Source: a bacterium (GTDB lineage: Bacteria > Desulfobacterota > JAPLJL01). Taken from it: a DNA stretch of 64,000 nt. Positions 62,925 to 64,000 of this stretch are shown here, one piece after another. The notes below the pieces were generated by a model. It did not search any database. It had not been told where the DNA came from and worked only from the letters and a program-made list of their open reading frames with translations. The position numbers were made by a program, and so were the translations under genes. Positions within the stretch are counted from its first letter, which is position 1. Every line of letters starts with the position of its first letter. The DNA is taken from the NCBI GenBank assembly GCA_028713675.1, contig JAQTNV010000002.1:105433-169432 (forward strand), read 5' to 3'.

Positions 62925-64000
62925 TTAAAAGCGGTAATTCTTGGGGATGACGACGATGCCCTTCTCCGAAACGTGGAAGCGGGATTCATCCGCGTTCCGA
63001 TCAAAACCGATCCGGGCTCCGGCGGGAATCTCCACTTCCTTGTCGATAATGGCGCGCTGGATCTGGCAGTGGCGGCCGACCTCCACGCCTTCCATGAGGA
63101 TCGAATCCGTGACCCAGGCGTAGGAATTGATCCGGACCCGCGGGAAAAGGATGCAGCGGTTGATCCGGCCTCCGCTGATTATGCACCCCTCCGCCACCAC
63201 CGAATCGGTGGCGATCCCGATCCGGTCGGTTTCCCCGCCGGCGAAAACAAACTTGGCCGGCGGGTAAGCGGGGTAAAAACTGCGGACCGGCCACTGGTAA
63301 TTGTAAAGATTGAGGTGGGGGGAAACCGAGGCCAGATCCATGTTGGCCTGAAAATAGGAATCCAGGTCCCCCACGTCCCGCCAGTATCCCCGTTCCGTTT
63401 CCTCCATCCCGGGAATCTCGTTGCGGCTGAAATCGTAAACAAAAATCCGGTAACGTCCGAGCATCCCGGGGATGATGTTCCGGCCGAAATCATGGTCGGT
63501 TTCCTGCTGGGCGTCCGAGCTGATTTCCTGGGTCAGCGGGTCCCGCTTGAAGATGTAATTACCCATCGAGGCCAGGGCCCGGCCGGGATCACCGGGCATG
63601 GGCTTGGGATGGGCGGGTTTTTCCGCGAAGCCCACCATCCGCCATTCATCGTCCACCTCGATGATTCCGAAGTTGGAGGCCTCCGCGATCGGGACCGGGA
63701 TGGCCGCCACGGTCAGGTCGGCGTTCTTCTCCCGGTGAAACTCGAGCATCTGGCGGATGTTCATTTTATAGATATGATCACCCCCGAAAACCAGAACCTC
63801 GGTCGGGTTTTCATCCCGGACGAGATTCAGGTTCTGGAAAACGGCGTCCGCCGTGCCCCGGTACCAGAAACGTCCCACCTGCATCTGGGCCGGGACCACG
63901 TCCACATAATGCCCGAGATGCGCGGAAAGCTGCCAGGCCATCGAGATATGGCGAATCAGGGAATTGGATTTGAACTGGGTGAGAACCTTGATCTTGAAAA
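62925..64000 (-). CDS. glgC: Glucose-1-phosphate adenylyltransferase (partial, N-terminus outside window)
   Basis: Makes ADP-glucose for glycogen. About 358 C-terminal residues are present; the frame is open to the window edge. Seen: KVLTQFKSNSLIRHIS, RFWYRGTADAVFQNL, VFGGDHIYKMNIRQML, NFGIIEVDDEWRMVGFAEKP, SMGNYIFKRDPL, GYWRDVGDLDSYFQANMDL, and left-handed beta-helix repeats toward the C-terminus (SVVAEGCIISGGRINRCILF). The binding block WRDVG and helix match bacterial GlgC. Together with glgP and pgm it shows both synthesis and use of glycogen. Confidence 0.94.
   Translation of the reverse strand, partial: FKIKVLTQFKSNSLIRHISMAWQLSAHLGHYVDVVPAQMQVGRFWYRGTADAVFQNLNLVRDENPTEVLVFGGDHIYKMNIRQMLEFHREKNADLTVAAIPVPIAEASNFGIIEVDDEWRMVGFAEKPAHPKPMPGDPGRALASMGNYIFKRDPLTQEISSDAQQETDHDFGRNIIPGMLGRYRIFVYDFSRNEIPGMEETERGYWRDVGDLDSYFQANMDLASVSPHLNLYNYQWPVRSFYPAYPPAKFVFAGGETDRIGIATDSVVAEGCIISGGRINRCILFPRVRINSYAWVTDSILMEGVEVGRHCQIQRAIIDKEVEIPAGARIGFDRNADESRFHVSEKGIVVIPKNYRF

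Overview
The window comes from a Gram-negative (diderm) bacterium. It carries lpxC (lipid A), a LolA/LolCDE-like outer-membrane trafficking set, outer-membrane barrel candidates, a CcsA-type cytochrome c maturation gene and an O-antigen-ligase-like protein. The core is GC-rich with dense, overlapping operons; several accessory genes are clearly AT-rich. I cannot name the lineage from sequence alone. The gene mix (MXAN_5187-like domain, TPR-fused O-antigen ligase, class I aldolase with phosphoketolase) suits a poorly cultured phylum better than a model proteobacterium.

Region 1 (1-12747, minus strand) is a ten-gene sugar operon read tal, pgm, usp, glgP, HAD phosphatase, ackA, phosphoketolase, rpiB, class I aldolase, pgi, with many overlapping stop/start pairs. 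It can take glycogen to glucose-1-P and glucose-6-P, interconvert sugar phosphates, cleave xylulose-5-P/fructose-6-P to acetyl-P, and make ATP plus acetate. A ClC channel (13135-14862) follows. Then comes a plus-strand operon (15191-20563) of LolA-like protein, two FtsX-type permeases, a LolD-like ATPase and a barrel-like protein. A relic of an HU/IHF gene and cobQ (21032-22576) close the core.

Region 2 (about 22.6-54.0 kb) is an accessory island ending at an integrase and a tRNA-Leu(UAA). It holds a type III-like restriction-modification pair, a TcmP/DUF5131 pair, a DpnII/MboI-like PD-(D/E)XK gene next to a possible HEPN protein, and a five-gene minus-strand cluster. That cluster has an Mre11/SbcD-like nuclease, an SMC-like ATPase without a visible zinc hook, and three small proteins, two of which have paralogs elsewhere in the island. 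An 18-bp sequence containing a dyad is identical upstream of the tcmP and nuclease operons. GC-rich dispersed repeats separate several cassettes. The right end (46.8-54.0 kb) has an AT-rich unknown gene, an excisionase-like protein, a primase-helicase, an iteron-like AT-rich segment and a tyrosine recombinase, so it looks like an integrative replicon.

Region 3 (54.1-64 kb) is core again: an M6-peptidase-like protein whose zinc motif has lost its glutamate, an MXAN_5187-like protein, a barrel protein, ccsA, lpxC, a TPR-containing O-antigen-ligase-like membrane protein, galT and the end of glgC (again glycogen). Almost every intergenic gap here contains short tandem arrays with a 7-bp or 9-bp period, the most unusual small-scale feature of the core.
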